DNA of 64,000 bases from Eopsaltria australis. Taxonomy: Eukaryota; Chordata; Aves; Passeriformes; Petroicidae. The notes beneath the pieces are model-generated. The model made no database searches, had not been told where the DNA came from, and saw only the letters and a list, made by a program, of their open reading frames with translations. Every line of letters starts with the position of its first letter. Positions within the stretch are counted from its first letter, which is position 1. Below, piece by piece: positions 49,937-61,940 of this stretch. The translations under genes were made by a program, and so were the position numbers. The stretch spans positions 1,860,001 through 1,924,000 of the forward strand of contig JAVTVJ010000342.1 in NCBI GenBank assembly GCA_034509425.1, given 5' to 3'.

Positions 49937-51277
49937 TGCTCATCTCTCTGCTTTTCTCTCTATAGTTCTACTATTCTGCTCACATCTTTTTCTCCTTTCC
50001 TACTTCTGTCTTTTACCCACCTCTTCATTCATTTTAGTCCTGCTCTCATTTTCTTTCCTTCTCCTCATACCTTTCCTGCTCTCTCCAGCACTCCCCTAGT
50101 ACAGAGTCCCTTCCAATTCTTGGTCTTTGCCTTTTTTGCCCATGGACTGTAATTCCTTCCTGTTTTCATCAAGTCTCCCGAACTATTTCAGTTATTTATG
50201 AGAAAGGCTTTAAAGTGACTAATTGTTGTTAGAAAAACCCAGCCACAGGTCGGGTTCACAGTGCCACGTGCTGTACTGAGATGGAGCACTCAGCTCATTC
50301 CTCTACAAGGACTTTAATACTTGAGCTTAGCCCTTCTCTGCCTCTGCACAATCACTCCTCTGCAGTGTGCTCTCAAAAGAAGCCACACAATGACACTCGT
50401 GTTTAGGCAAGGGACTGAGGTTTTCTGCCACAGCTGGGTGGAGAATGAGGTGGGCTGTCTTTAAGTGAAGCAGATTTTGTGACTGAAGGCCAGCCAGAAA
50501 CGTGTGGATATTGAGGTCAGCCCTCTCTTTCAGCCTTTAATGCTAAGCAAGTTCCATAGGTGGAACAGTCCAGTATTTCCATAGGTACTCAAAGGCACTG
50601 GACTTAGAGGAAGGAGCAGCAGAATTACTGCTGCCTCCTGAGAAAACAGGTGTTTGCTCTCCACATTTATTTTAATTCCTTTGACTTTGCTGCAGTTCGT
50701 AAGAGACTAAAAATTTATTACCAGAGCAGTATGAGAGTTGCACTGTTTCTGCTTTATCACAGACAGGAGGGACATTGCAAAATAGATGGAAAAAATAAAT
50801 TAAAAAAAGAAAAAAGAAAATAAATCAAGCAAACCCTAAAAACCAACACTGTGGGAAAGCTTAGCAAGCAGAGTGACCAGAAGATTTATAGAAGTGTGCA
50901 AGAGCACACCGACCAAAACTATTGCCATAGACTCACCAGAGACATTCCGAGAACAACTGATGCCTCCTTGAAGCAAAGCAGGTATTAAAAAGAACCTTAT
51001 GCCCTTGTATTTCTTATTATTTTTCAATAACCATATAACACTTCTGTGGTAAAATAGTAACATGAACTCCTGTTGACCTTTGATATTTGAACTCAGAGCA
51101 GAAGAGAATAGGAAATGCCGAGCCCACGAGCGGCAGGAGTGAATGGGGTTATTCAGAACTGAGTGTTGTGGGGAGCTCACCAGTGCTGGCAGCTCCTGAA
51201 ACCCTGCACTCACTCTGCATTCACTGTCCTGCTCCTCCTCAGCAGTGCCTACTGGACCACCATCACTGTCACCTCCA

Positions 51278-51712
51278 TGCCCTAGAGTAGCTACCTGAAA
51301 CAAAGGCTAAAGATTAAGAGAATAAAAGCATTTATTAATATTTATTAAAGGCCTCCAACAGATGCACCCTGGGCAGTGCAGGAGCCTCCCAGAGGCTGCA
51401 CCCAGCATGGACAATGGGCACCAGTTTCTCACACAGAGATCAGTTTGGTCCATTTACATATCAGAGGTTAATTATCCAATTACAGCTTCAGGTAATGAAG
51501 TCACATTCCCCCAGTTTGCTCCCCCAATTCATTTTTGTTGATACTTTTCGGGGTGGGCTGGAGGGTGTCCTTGGGTTTCAGGCCTAGAGAGGAATTGTTT
51601 TGTCTGACCAAACTGTGCAGAGAGCTCACTGACACTGTGTATGGAGTGCAGAGTTATGCACTAATGCAGTGCAGGATCTGAAAAATAGAAAAGCTAAAAT
51701 CCTAAGGCACCA
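51278..51712 (-). mobile_element. Solo LTR of an endogenous retrovirus, copy 2
   Basis: The reverse complement aligns end to end with 6135-6577: TGGTGCCTTAGGATTTTAGC at the start, GTCCATGCTGGGTGCAGCCT followed by CTGGGAGGCTCCTGCA in the middle, and GGCCTTTAATAAAT near the 3' end. The copy is 435 bp and contains AATAAA signals (plus-strand 51341-51346 and 51331-51336). The two copies differ by many substitutions and small indels, so they are old, separate insertions. No internal retroviral sequence adjoins it. Confidence 0.82.
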
Positions 51713-53540
51713 ACCTACTTCAAGACAGACACCTACAATGCCTACAGAGCGTGCTGTGCTTGTGTTCCCCCAAAGGCCAGGCTGCAGGTTTGCATCAGGG
51801 AGGACAGGCCACCTCCCCTGTGTTCCACAGACCTTGCTCTGGACACAGTGCTGCCCTTGGCTGGGAGCGTGCGTGTGCCACTGCCATCACTGGTTAGCTC
51901 ATTCAAAGGGCACTTGTCCTGGCAGCCAAAAAAACCCCATTAACTTCAAAGTTAAAGCACATGAGGTAATTTCAGTCCTGCATTCCACCCTCATTTTATA
52001 AAAAAAAAAAAAAAATCAGTGACATACGATATGTCTGCTAACCTTAGGCTCTCAGCCACCAAGTAATTCTTCCTCCTGCAGGTACCTCATCTGAACATGC
52101 AAGAGAAACTCTTCAAAGGATTCCTCGGATGACAACTTGTCTCACTGAAACTGAAGGTAAGCAGATCTCAAGAGAAGTCAGTCAAACTCGGTTTCACATC
52201 TGATCACACTCATATGTCCCAACAAGAGCCTTTGCTCCAAATGCATTTGAAGTTTTAAGTGTGCTGCCAACTTTCTAGGTGCTTAACTCAAAGAGGTAGC
52301 CAGGGGAGATGCCCCAAGAGAAACGTAACTGAAGAGGAAAATTAAAAAATATCTTCTGAGTAGAGACCACAGAATGTGAACTGCCAAAACATGCTCAGAA
52401 GTTTCCCTCATAACCTTGTAAAACACTGGAGAAAGTCACAAGTGAGACAATTTCTCCTTTTAAGAGGAAAATTTATTCCATTGTAATTCAAAATGCAAGC
52501 CCCGTTAAATTTATGGACTTCACATTTTATTCAGTTGTAAAATTCTTGTCCTTATTTGCCAGATCTTGTCAGAGAGCTCAGCCCAAGCATGCAGACGTGC
52601 AGCAGGGCTGGTATTGCACTGCTGCAGGCAGACAGGCACTGCAGAGGGTCAGCACCCCAGCTCACCCCACCACACAAGAAAACAGTGAAGAAAACCTATT
52701 TTTCAGCTTCCCCTTTGACAACTTACCCCACAAAAAGAGGTTTTTTCTTTTAAAATAAACAATTTCTCACCCACTCCTACTATTTGTGGTGCTGGCAGAG
52801 GGGATGGGGAACATGCAGTGTGGGCTTAGAAGGTTGGTGGTCCCCCCTGGTTTGCTGTCAGAGAAAAGCCAGGGCAGATTGCAGCTCTGCAGCTGACTCA
52901 AGCTCATTTCAAACAGAAATTGGATTACTTGTGGGCAAAGCTTCCCGAGGGATCCTGGCGTGCAAGATGGACTGGACTGCTCTGGACATTCAGCTGAGTT
53001 ACCTCCAGCTCCATTCCTTCCCCCAGAGCCCGTGGGAGTTCAGCACTACAGTTCAGTGTCTAGAGACATCTGCAAAGTTTCCAGAACACTCCCACTTCCA
53101 GGTCCATCTCCCTGAGCTGCTGAGCAGCCTCAGGTGCCTTTAATGGCAGTGCCAGAGCCAGGGCTGCTCAGACCCTCCACATTTGTCTAGCAGCATTATC
53201 ACACACTGCACTAAAACTGTGAGAGCATTAAATAAAAAAAAAGAAAAAAGGTAAGATGAAAAAATAGGCTCGTTAAAAGGAAACCAAGATGATCACCAAA
53301 ACTCTTCTTACAAGCCTAGAAAGTAGAGTTTCTGTTGCTTAATTCAGTTCAGAGAACAATGCTCAATGAAATCTATTCATCCTCATAGCAAGTGCACCAA
53401 TTTCAGGTAGGTAAACACTGTTCTTGGAGTCAGGCTGCCACTCAAGTTCCCTTATCAAAGCCATTCATTTAAGATTGTCATGCTGAAGAAGCCACGACAC
53501 TCCATCCCCCCCCAGACTGATGCTGCTGTGTCTTTATGCC
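51713..53540 (-). other. GPC1: GPC1 intron 1, ordinary non-coding segment
   Basis: I see no supported gene. It contains a 16-base A run at 52000-52015 and A-rich DNA at about 53230-53265. The A run has no recognisable processed transcript before it. Confidence 0.6.
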
Positions 53541-54190
53541 CAGCTTCCTAAGACACATCTTTCTTTTATTTTATTAAATGCTGCAATCATTTTGCTGCTC
53601 GTTGAAGGTGACACGCGTTTAGGGTGGACAAATAAAGTTCATGCACCTCGTTTGTGATCTGAGCAGCTCTTTGCAGATAATTCAGTTTTCCAGTCAATCT
53701 AATTATAGTCTGAAGTTACAGCAGCAAAGACTTTCAAGTACAAAGCAAAGCAAAGCGTGTAGGAGCTGAAAGCCGTTCATTAATCCCGGCTGGTATTGGT
53801 AGGAGTGGCTCGTGCCCTCGGGCTATTCTCCCCACCTTAGCATTCAATCTTTATCTTCCCTATTATGTGAATCAGATGGTAAATATTTTACTTTCTCTAA
53901 ACTACAGTAACCCTTACGGTGATCGCAGAGACAGTTTGTTCTGTGATATGAATTTCTTTCTTCCAGCCTAAAACATTCCTGAGCAAGATCCCCAAACAGT
54001 ATTACCTGACACCGTGGCAATGATTTATTGAGAGGATGGGAATAAGCAAAGAAAGCCTGCTCATGAGAAGAATTTATTCCTCTGTAATACCTTTAATAAA
54101 AACAATAATCTATTCATCCTTCTTTGCTTTTCATCATCTCTTATTTGAAGAAACTACATCTGCCACATCAATTGCTGCTAGAATTTAATT
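53541..54190. promoter_or_regulatory. Candidate conserved regulatory block D
   Basis: This is AT-rich, non-repetitive DNA that keeps CpGs (ACACGCGTTTAGGG, CACCTCGTTTGTG, CTTACGGTGATCGCAG). Motif-like strings include TAATCC at 53781-53786 (an OTX/PITX-type core), CTAATTATAG near 53700 and repeated CAAAG near 53740-53757 (SOX/TCF-like). Open frames are nearly absent. The composition contrasts sharply with the GC-rich block that follows. Confidence 0.33.
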
Positions 54191-55950
54191 TTTAAAACTT
54201 CAAGTCATTAAGATCACAGGTAATTTCAGCCCAGGCCTCACCACCCTCAGGGCACGATTTGTTACAAGGGTGGGGGGAAACCCAACCCCAGCCCCAAACC
54301 CTGCAGGTAGGAATTCTGCCTTTTCCTTTTGATTTTGCAGGGCACACAGAGTGTCTCCTAAGGTGCAGCCAGCCCTTGGGAGGGAAGGGAGAGCCTGGGC
54401 CAGTGAGGTCCCACACGAGTGTCCCACTGTGGAATGAGACCTGGCTGCCACACACTCACCCTGGCTCTCTGAACCAGCCCACAGCACTTGGAGGGTTTTT
54501 CATCCAGCACTGCAGCCAGGGCCACTCCAGAAAACACCGTTTCTGGCACAATTACAGTATGCAGCCATCTGCAATTCTGCACCCACAAAACAGCTTATAA
54601 ATCACAGCAGGGCTGGCAGAGCATCCAAACCTCTGCTGAAGGACTGGAATGGTGGGGTTTTCCCTGAGGGCAGGCACAGGAGAGGCCTGGAAGCCCCCAC
54701 GACCTGTGCTGGGCAGTGGGGACGTGGCTCCTCTCATCAGGCTGCATTTGTCCATCCAACAAAAGAGCACAATCCCCTTTTTCTCCCCTTCCTCTGCCAC
54801 GGAGGAGGGATCTTTTCCTGGCAGACCTGCACAATGAAGGCACAGTGCTGGCTGGCTCTCGGGAGAAGCACAAGGATGGACACAATCTCTGGGAAGAAGC
54901 ACGAGGATTGACTCCTGCTCTCAGTAGATGAGGCAGAACCAGGCAGTGCCTCGGCTCAGCTCCTCTCCAGGAACCTCACCAGTGGCAGATCCAGGCCATG
55001 AGCAGGGCCAGGGGCATCCCAGCTCTCCAGCAGGGCTGGGTGGGGGTGAGTGAGGAGATCCCGGCACTTCTGCCTCTCACCATCACCACAACAGCCATGA
55101 GCATGAGCATCCTGCACTCCACACAAAGGCTGTGGCAACCCTTTGTGAGTGGCCAAAACCAAACTGAAGCTTTTGGGACTGTAGCATCATGTTCTGGTCA
55201 AAGCTGTGACAGCAACATCTTATCACAACTTTCTATTCTCTAGCAATGTTGGAGGCCAGCACCCACCACAAGCTCACAGCTCTGAGCTGGGCGTGTCATT
55301 GGGGCCACCATGACTCTCCATGTCTGCTCTGATGTCCAAACACAGCCATCTCTGGGGGTAGCTAAGATTATCCAACAAGCCAGTGCTTTCCAGACTGCCA
55401 ACAGACCCAGCAGGGACTGCCACCTGTCCTGGTCCCCAGGCGTGTGGTGACAGCCTGCCTGGCACTCACAGCTAAGGGCAGCACACCAGGGCTGCTCCAG
55501 CCTGGCACCAGGCCCAGCGAGTCCCCAGTGCCCAGAGGCAGCTGGGCAAAGGTGCTGGCACACACAGTGCTGAGCCACATTCCTGTCACTCTGTGTCCTG
55601 GAGGCCACTGCTGCCTGCCCAGGCTGCTCCTCTGCTCCCCACAGGACCCTGGGGAGGGGGATCTCTGGGACAGACGGATTGCTGGGAGCGGTTTGCCCTG
55701 CAGTGCTGGCCCCAGAGGTGGTGGCAGAGGTACCTGCAGGCCCTGTGGCAACGGGGAGGCACTGTCCTGGTGCTGGCACCAGCCAGGCTGCAGGGGAAGG
55801 TGACAGGTGAGGCAGGTGGCAAGCACTCAAATATTTATCCTGGCCTGCAGCCTGCTCACTTCCCTCATTTACAGAGGTTGTCCTCCTTCCCCAAGCACAG
55901 CCCCTTCCACAGGAGAGCACGTGCACCTCAGCAAGCAGCAGTGGGCTAAA
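54191..55950 (-). other. GC-rich intron block with long overlapping open frames
   Basis: GC-rich DNA with few stop codons on either strand. A 365-codon minus-strand frame (55240-56337) is the longest of the window and runs on into the foldback element. It starts with no recognised signal, has no known domain and overlaps plus-strand frames of 110-120 codons, so I treat it as non-coding by default. A plus-strand exon-like segment is listed separately. Confidence 0.55.
55645..55806 (+). other. Exon-like segment with splice consensus (unproven)
   Basis: The segment is preceded by a pyrimidine-rich tract ending CTCTGCTCCCCACAG and followed by a good donor, GACAG/GTGAGG. It is 162 bp, an exact multiple of three, and open in phase 1-1. 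The encoded peptide is Trp-rich, including CWPQRWWQRYLQALWQR. That loosely recalls the segment after the integrase core of some BEL/Pao or retroviral elements, but the match is short and from memory. It lies antisense to GPC1. It could equally be chance in GC-rich DNA. Confidence 0.15.
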
Positions 55951-55956
55951 ATCCAC

Positions 55957-56088
55957 TGCTATTCCAGTAGCACCTTTGGGTGCCAGGTGCCCAAGAGAAA
56001 CTCTGCTTTCCAGGCTTGTAAGAAGAGTTTTGGTGATCATCTGAGGCAATCTGGGCACCTGGCACCCGAAGGTGCTACTGGAACAGCA
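55957..56088. repeat. Foldback: 37-bp inverted arms, 58-bp loop
   Basis: The left arm 55957-55993 and right arm 56052-56088 are reverse complements at 35 of 37 positions. They contain CCAGTAGCACCTT and TGCCAGGTGCCCA with their complements. The transcript would form a long hairpin. Possible flanking direct repeats GCTAAA occur at 55945-55950 and 56096-56101, which would fit a small non-autonomous DNA transposon, but they are short. An inverted local duplication or a small-RNA hairpin are alternatives. Confidence 0.92.
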
Positions 56089-56101
56089 ATCTGAAGCTAA
56101 A

Positions 56102-59100
56102 CACCTGAAAAAGGCCACCACTGCGTCTCCAATCAGCACCAATAATCCCTGCTCCTCCTCTCCCAGCTTCCAGGCTGTGACAGCCCCCAGCACTGCACTG
56201 CCAACTGTCCTGAGCCTCAGTGGGGACAGTGGCCTCAGCCACCTGAGCCACACACACACTGCCAGGTCCTGCTCAGAGCCAGAGGAACCCTGCAGCTGAA
56301 AATGGAAGCGCTGGCTGCTCTTGACCCAAGCACTCATTTCAAAGATGTTGTAACTGAGTGAAAAACCTGAGAGGAGACAGAGAAACCTGATCTGGCATTT
56401 GTTACCCTGGGAGCAGAGCTCTGGTAATGCTGTTCAAGGGAGTTTAAGGTCTTATTTATCATCCTGTGCTTGCAGGGGAGATCCTTTCCCTCGTGTTGTA
56501 CTCCACACGAGCCAGGCAGAGCTCACTGCTGGGAGCTGTGCGAGAGTAGGAGACCGACATCTGCTACCCAAAAGGGAAGGGATTCCCCACCTCCCAACCA
56601 AATTCTGCAAGTGGATGGATGCTGACACTGCCTTCAGCACTGCAATATGCTGTGTGGGCAGATCCCACTTCAGCAGCATTCACGGTAAGATCACACAGAA
56701 ATAAAAGGAAGTCTGAATGAATGAAGGGAGAATGTCACATCCAGGCACACAATCTGAAGTCCAACTCAATTTCTCTATATGGGCTTTTATATTAAATTCT
56801 TCCTTACTTCATATGCCAGATGAAGACTTTTATTTAAGGCTCTGTCAGAGAGCTCTGAAAGATAGCTTTCATTAAATGTACTTAGTTCTTGAATCCTTTT
56901 TTTCCCCAAAAACTTCACTCTTCTGCAATCCATTATTCCCATCTAATAGTATCTCATTATTTGTTCTGCACTGCATAATGCTGCTCTTTCTTTTGAAAAT
57001 TATCCTCACTTGATTGCAGTGATCAAAACCAAAGGAATATAATGAGAATTTCTCTGATCAGTAAACAGACACAATCAGCAAGAGATGCCATAGGGGAGTG
57101 TTTTTGCCAATTCTTCAAAACCATGTCCCTGAGAGGAGCAGGAGGCAAAAGGCACCTGAACCAAGTCCTGATGCCATCACCTTGAAACCTTTTGCTTGGC
57201 TCTGTTAATTGCTCAGCTGTTTTTCTAGAATGAGCCCAGTGGAGACCACCAAGAGGTGTCTTTATATAGTCACGTATTTCAGAAAGTCTGATCCCCAAAA
57301 AAACCAAACCCAAACCTCAAAATGCAAAGTCACCCCTTCAAGTCCCTGAAAACAACTAAAGCACCCAACCACAAGACTTAAAAAAATGACTGAAAACCAA
57401 TCCAAACAACCAAAACATTGTATGATTTACACATATCTTTTATATGTGCCTTCCAGAGTTTAATGTTTTGGGTTGTATCTTTTATCTCTTCCTCTTTATC
57501 CTGAAGAGGTTTTGTTCTCTATTATGTGAGGTTGTGTGTTTTTAATTGGAGTCAAACTTCTCACAAAGCCCCACTTTTGGCAACCAAATGCTCCCTATCA
57601 TCATCAGGCTTGTGATGAAACCTCATGACTTATCAGTGTTGGGATCTGTGTACACCACAGAGTGCAAGAATTTCCCCTCCAGAGCTCGGCCACAGCAGGG
57701 CTGTGACAAAGCCATTGGTCACACAGGTAAATAAATCTGGACTGCTCTGTGTGCCTTGCACTCTGCCAGCCTCCAGGCACGTGGATATTGCCACTTTATG
57801 CAAAACCCAGCAACTTTTCATGACTGCTCTTTACTCTGACAAGAAGGGCCTCCTTAACAAGGCACCTGCAACAGGAATTTTGCCTAATTACAGTGTTGGC
57901 ATATTAGGGAATGGCATTTCATGACCCCTCCAAAATAAAACATGCTCCAATTAAATATAAGGTGAGATCTTTTTATATCACCTAAACCAGAAATCCAAAC
58001 CAAAAGGGAAGAGAAAAAAAACAACCAATCAACTAGTTAAAGTGCATGCTTTAGATGGCATCCTCTGAAAAAATAAAGCATATCCATGGTTAACAATGCT
58101 GAACTGAACCAACTTCCAGCGTGCACAGGGCAAAGGCAAACACAACTCAAACAGGAGATGTCTGGGTTTAAGCTGTTAAAAACCACTGACGGAAAAGAGA
58201 GCAAACCAGGGCACACTGTCTGAATGACTTGATGTGAAATGCACAGCTAATAACACTGATGGGACCATGGCAAACTGGGACCAGTAGTCCCTGAGGAGGA
58301 GCTGCAGGTTCCTCCCATGTCTGGGACAGTTTTATGCCAGTGCTGGTGTTCCAGGCACGTAGATGATTAATTAATTAGTCCCTCTCCTCCCTCCTGCACT
58401 TCCCTTCTCATGGCATGTGTTTCTGAATGCATTTCTAGGTGGTGCAGAGAGGAACTTTTACCTTAACTCTGGAGCCACCACAGTGCCTACACAGCTGAGC
58501 TCTCCCAGACCCCTGGAGAGCACAAAGGCAGAGCTTCCCACAGGTAGAATCTGTTTAGCTGAGGTACTGATGCATTTAAATAGACACCTCAGGACAGACA
58601 CAGAAAGGTGCAAGTCAGAGCTCCAGGGAGGGGATTTCTACCTAATAGCTGCAAATCATTTGAGATTTTCAAAACCTAAATTAATCTGTGTAAAGGCAGC
58701 AGGAGCTAAGTCTTAGCTATTTAATTATAAAACCTCCCCCTGCAGAGTTTTGTCTGTGCTTCAGTTCTGTAAGGAGAGTGAAGAGCATTTCTCCACCCCA
58801 CAGCTCATTTTCAGTTAAATTCCGTGTCAGTACCTGAAGAGAAGCACTCCAGCAGGTACAGATCTAGTGGCCATCCAGACTCCTCCATGTCATTAAGCAT
58901 CAGCTGTCATCTTCAGGGCATTTACATGATGACCCCAGTCAAGTTCACAAACCAGGAGGAAAATCACTGACTGAAATTCAGCATCTTCCTGGAGTGTCCC
59001 ATGAGTAAGCACCAACCACAGCCTGGAACTAAGCTGGCTCTAGAGAAACCTCACAGTCTGTTTACACAGCTACAGAGCTGAGAGAAAACACTCCTGGCTT

Positions 59101-61380
59101 TGCAGAGTAACCAAGGCATAAAGGGGCTCCCCATCACTGCACTGCACCTGCCCCTCATCGTTACTGCTGCCCTTCCCTGCTTGTACACACCAGCTTCCCA
59201 TCAAATCCCCTACTTCTTTCAGTGAATCCAAGCAAATCCTTGAGGAAGAGCCTTGCCTGAAGACCCTCATGCCTTCATGCCAGCACCCTGCATGCCTGTG
59301 CTGCTCCCCTGGGCATGCCTCCATCCCCCAGTCCTCCTCCCTGCTGCTGGCAGGACCAGCCCAATCTCAGGGGCTGACTGGGGGCAAGCACCACCTATTT
59401 CCTCAGTATCAGGTGCAGAAATGACTCCAGGGTGCTCTGAGACAAGACGTGGCAGTGATGTTGACTCTGTAACAAGAATCACACTCAGCTGGTGCAAGAA
59501 CAACCCCGCAGAGCCAACAACTCAGTGATCCTCCCTAAATTAACAAGGTGCAACCTCCACACTGCGATAGCCAGCAAGAGGTGGAGCGACCTGCACCCAC
59601 TCACGGTGTCTCCCTCAACACAGACATCTGATTACAAGCATGTTCAAACACAGAGTGGAGACCTGCACAGCTCCCTGTAATCTTCTATTTCAAGCCAAGT
59701 ATCAATGAGGCAGCAAATTTTATCAGGAAGAGATTATTTTCTTCTGATATCATCTATTCTGACACTGTAACGCAAGCAGTTGAAACAACTTCAAACTCTG
59801 CAATCTCTAATTCAGAAGGCTGAGGGAAAACATCGTTCACTGGGCTGGGCAGAGTTTTATGCCTGTTTCTGTTTGCAAAAGCTCCAGCAGCTGAACTTTG
59901 AAAGCTGCTGGACTGTTGTAAAGAAAACAACACATCTCCTCATCCCCAGCGTTCTCAAGCTGCAGTCCGTGTTATAGCACTATTTACAAAATGAGGAAAG
60001 TACAACACTGCTGGGTTTGGTGAATAGAATCAGCATCCCAGGAGTCCTTCAAAGGTAAAAACTCACAGCTGGTTTCATCTCAATGAACTGTAACGAGCCC
60101 TCAGAACAACATGGGTTTTACACATCATGAATGTTGCATTTCAGCAAATTGGCTGTGGGGTGGTGTAAAGTTTGGGAACTGAGTTTGAGAGTCAAGCACC
60201 CACTGCTCGTTCTTGAAGTTAAGGAGCTGTGGACATTTGGCATCCCTTGGGATTAACTGCTAGGAATAGGGATTCTCCAAATGCACAGCAAAGTCTGACA
60301 TTGTTGAGACACCTGGACAAATTTTACTGGCTTAAGTGGCCACATCTGCAGCTCATTAAAAACAAGAAATTAAAAAAAAAAAAAAAAAGCTTAACTAGCA
60401 GAACATATCCAAAGCAGTATCATCCTGAAGGATCAGAGAAGACATTAAATGAGACATATGCTAAGTCATATTGCTCAACACGTGGTTGGAAGGTACTCAG
60501 AAACCACAGTGACAGCAATATCCAAAGCTGAGCAGATCAAGAGGGAGCTGAACATCTCCAGGGAGCATTACAGACTGTGCCCAACATCAAAATAAATAAA
60601 TAACCTCTCAACTGACTTCATGTATCAGAAATTGAACAGAAGATCAATTCTGCTTTCAGACAACAAAACCAGGAAATCCCTTAATTCTGCACCTCATGCC
60701 TTAGCTAGTGACTTATTTATATAAAACACTGATTTTCTCACACTCTTTGCCCTCATAAATGCCCAGGGTTTGACCTCTTGATCCCTTGTGCTACTTCAGG
60801 ATTTCTGAAAGCCATAACCAATGGCTACAGTCAGGGCAGTGGCTGTCACGGGATCTTGGTGCTAATGTCAGCTCCCAGGGTTTCACTCTGGCAATTTTCT
60901 GTCCTCAGAAAGCAGGAGTTCCACTGGCAGCTCCTGTTCCAGCCCCTCCAGGCAGCAGCAAGGAGCCCAGAAGCAGCTGGGTCCAAGGAGCAGCCAAGGA
61001 GCAGTGGCTGCTCCGGTTCCGTGTCCGACAAGACTCCTGATTCCATTTGCAAAAGAAAACCAACCAGACTTGCCAATTTGGCTTTATGTGAGCCTTGAAC
61101 CAAACCTCCTTCCCTGGGACCTCACCTGCTGGGACTTGCAGCTCTTTGATGTGCACAGAGACACAAGGTGGAAGGTAATGACTGCTCTTGATGAAATCTT
61201 CACAAGGTGTGATGTCAGCCCATTTCTGGCTACACGAGCCCAAGAGGAGGAAGCCCAGAGGGAGGGAGATGGAAGGATGACACCACTGACAGGGGACACT
61301 GCTGGGCTGCAAAAAAACCCTAAAATACTTCAGCAAACACATCACAGAAGCTTGTGTGAAAGCCAAGGAGAAGCGCATAA
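56102..61380 (-). other. GPC1: GPC1 intron 1, ordinary non-coding segment
   Basis: GC-rich to about 56340, then AT-rich. I see no exon or RNA gene. A 17-base A run at 60372-60388 follows unremarkable sequence without a recognisable processed pseudogene. Open frames of up to 157 codons near 60780-61384 overlap on both strands. Confidence 0.6.
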
Positions 61381-61940
61381 ATAAAACGCACTGCGCTGGT
61401 CACAAGGGTTTAATTACTTAATGACTGATTAGATATCCGTGCAAAACAACACAAAAGGCCATCATTTTTAAGGCATCTCAGGCCACATCACTGTGCAGAA
61501 AGCACAGTTGAGTGTGGTGGCCAGATGGCAAATCAAAGCCTCAGCCTGATGAACAGCACTGAGGTTAAACTGTGTCCAACAGAACCGACGTCGAACAGGG
61601 ACAGACGGGGAAAAGAGCAAGCAAAATCATCAGGACACACCAGTCATCTGCTCTGTTAAAGAAGACATGAAAAACACTTTATAGAGTCCTGATTGCTTAA
61701 AAGGGAAAAAATATATCATCTAAAAATCATAACACTGGCCCTAAGTGAAACATAACTAGATGCAGGAATACACCGTAGGGAGAGGTGTCGTTATCAGACT
61801 GATGGAAAATTACCAACTTCACGGTCACAGGCCTTCCTTAAAGTCTAAAACTGAAGTAATAAATTAAGCTAAGTACAAATTAAGAATGCTACGTACTCTG
61901 ATCTAGGTTAAGAGAAAAGTGCTTGTAGAACAGGAGGAGG
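61381..61940. promoter_or_regulatory. Candidate conserved regulatory block E
   Basis: AT-rich, non-repetitive DNA keeps many CpGs for its composition (AACGCACTGCGC, CCGACGTCGAAC, GTGTCGTTATC, GCTACGTACTC). TAATTA occurs at 61411-61416, and a CRE-like core GACGTC near 61588. There is almost no open frame. It may be an intronic enhancer, or lie in the 5' flank if GPC1 exon 1 has been missed. Confidence 0.32.

Larger units (their letters stand above)
45643..51277 (-). other. GPC1: GPC1 intron 1, ordinary non-coding segment
   Basis: I see no supported gene here. It includes a TATA-like site at 48254, a CA-rich tract, a 49-bp-period tandem duplication and an A-rich tract at about 50787-50826. A 155-codon minus-strand open frame at 50836-51303 runs out of the neighbouring LTR and has no recognised domain. 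Confidence 0.6.

Noticed and set aside
60229..60531. Poly(A) run at 60372-60388 as the tail of a processed pseudogene
   Set aside because: The sequence before it shows no recognisable transcript or coding remnant, and no flanking direct repeats were seen.
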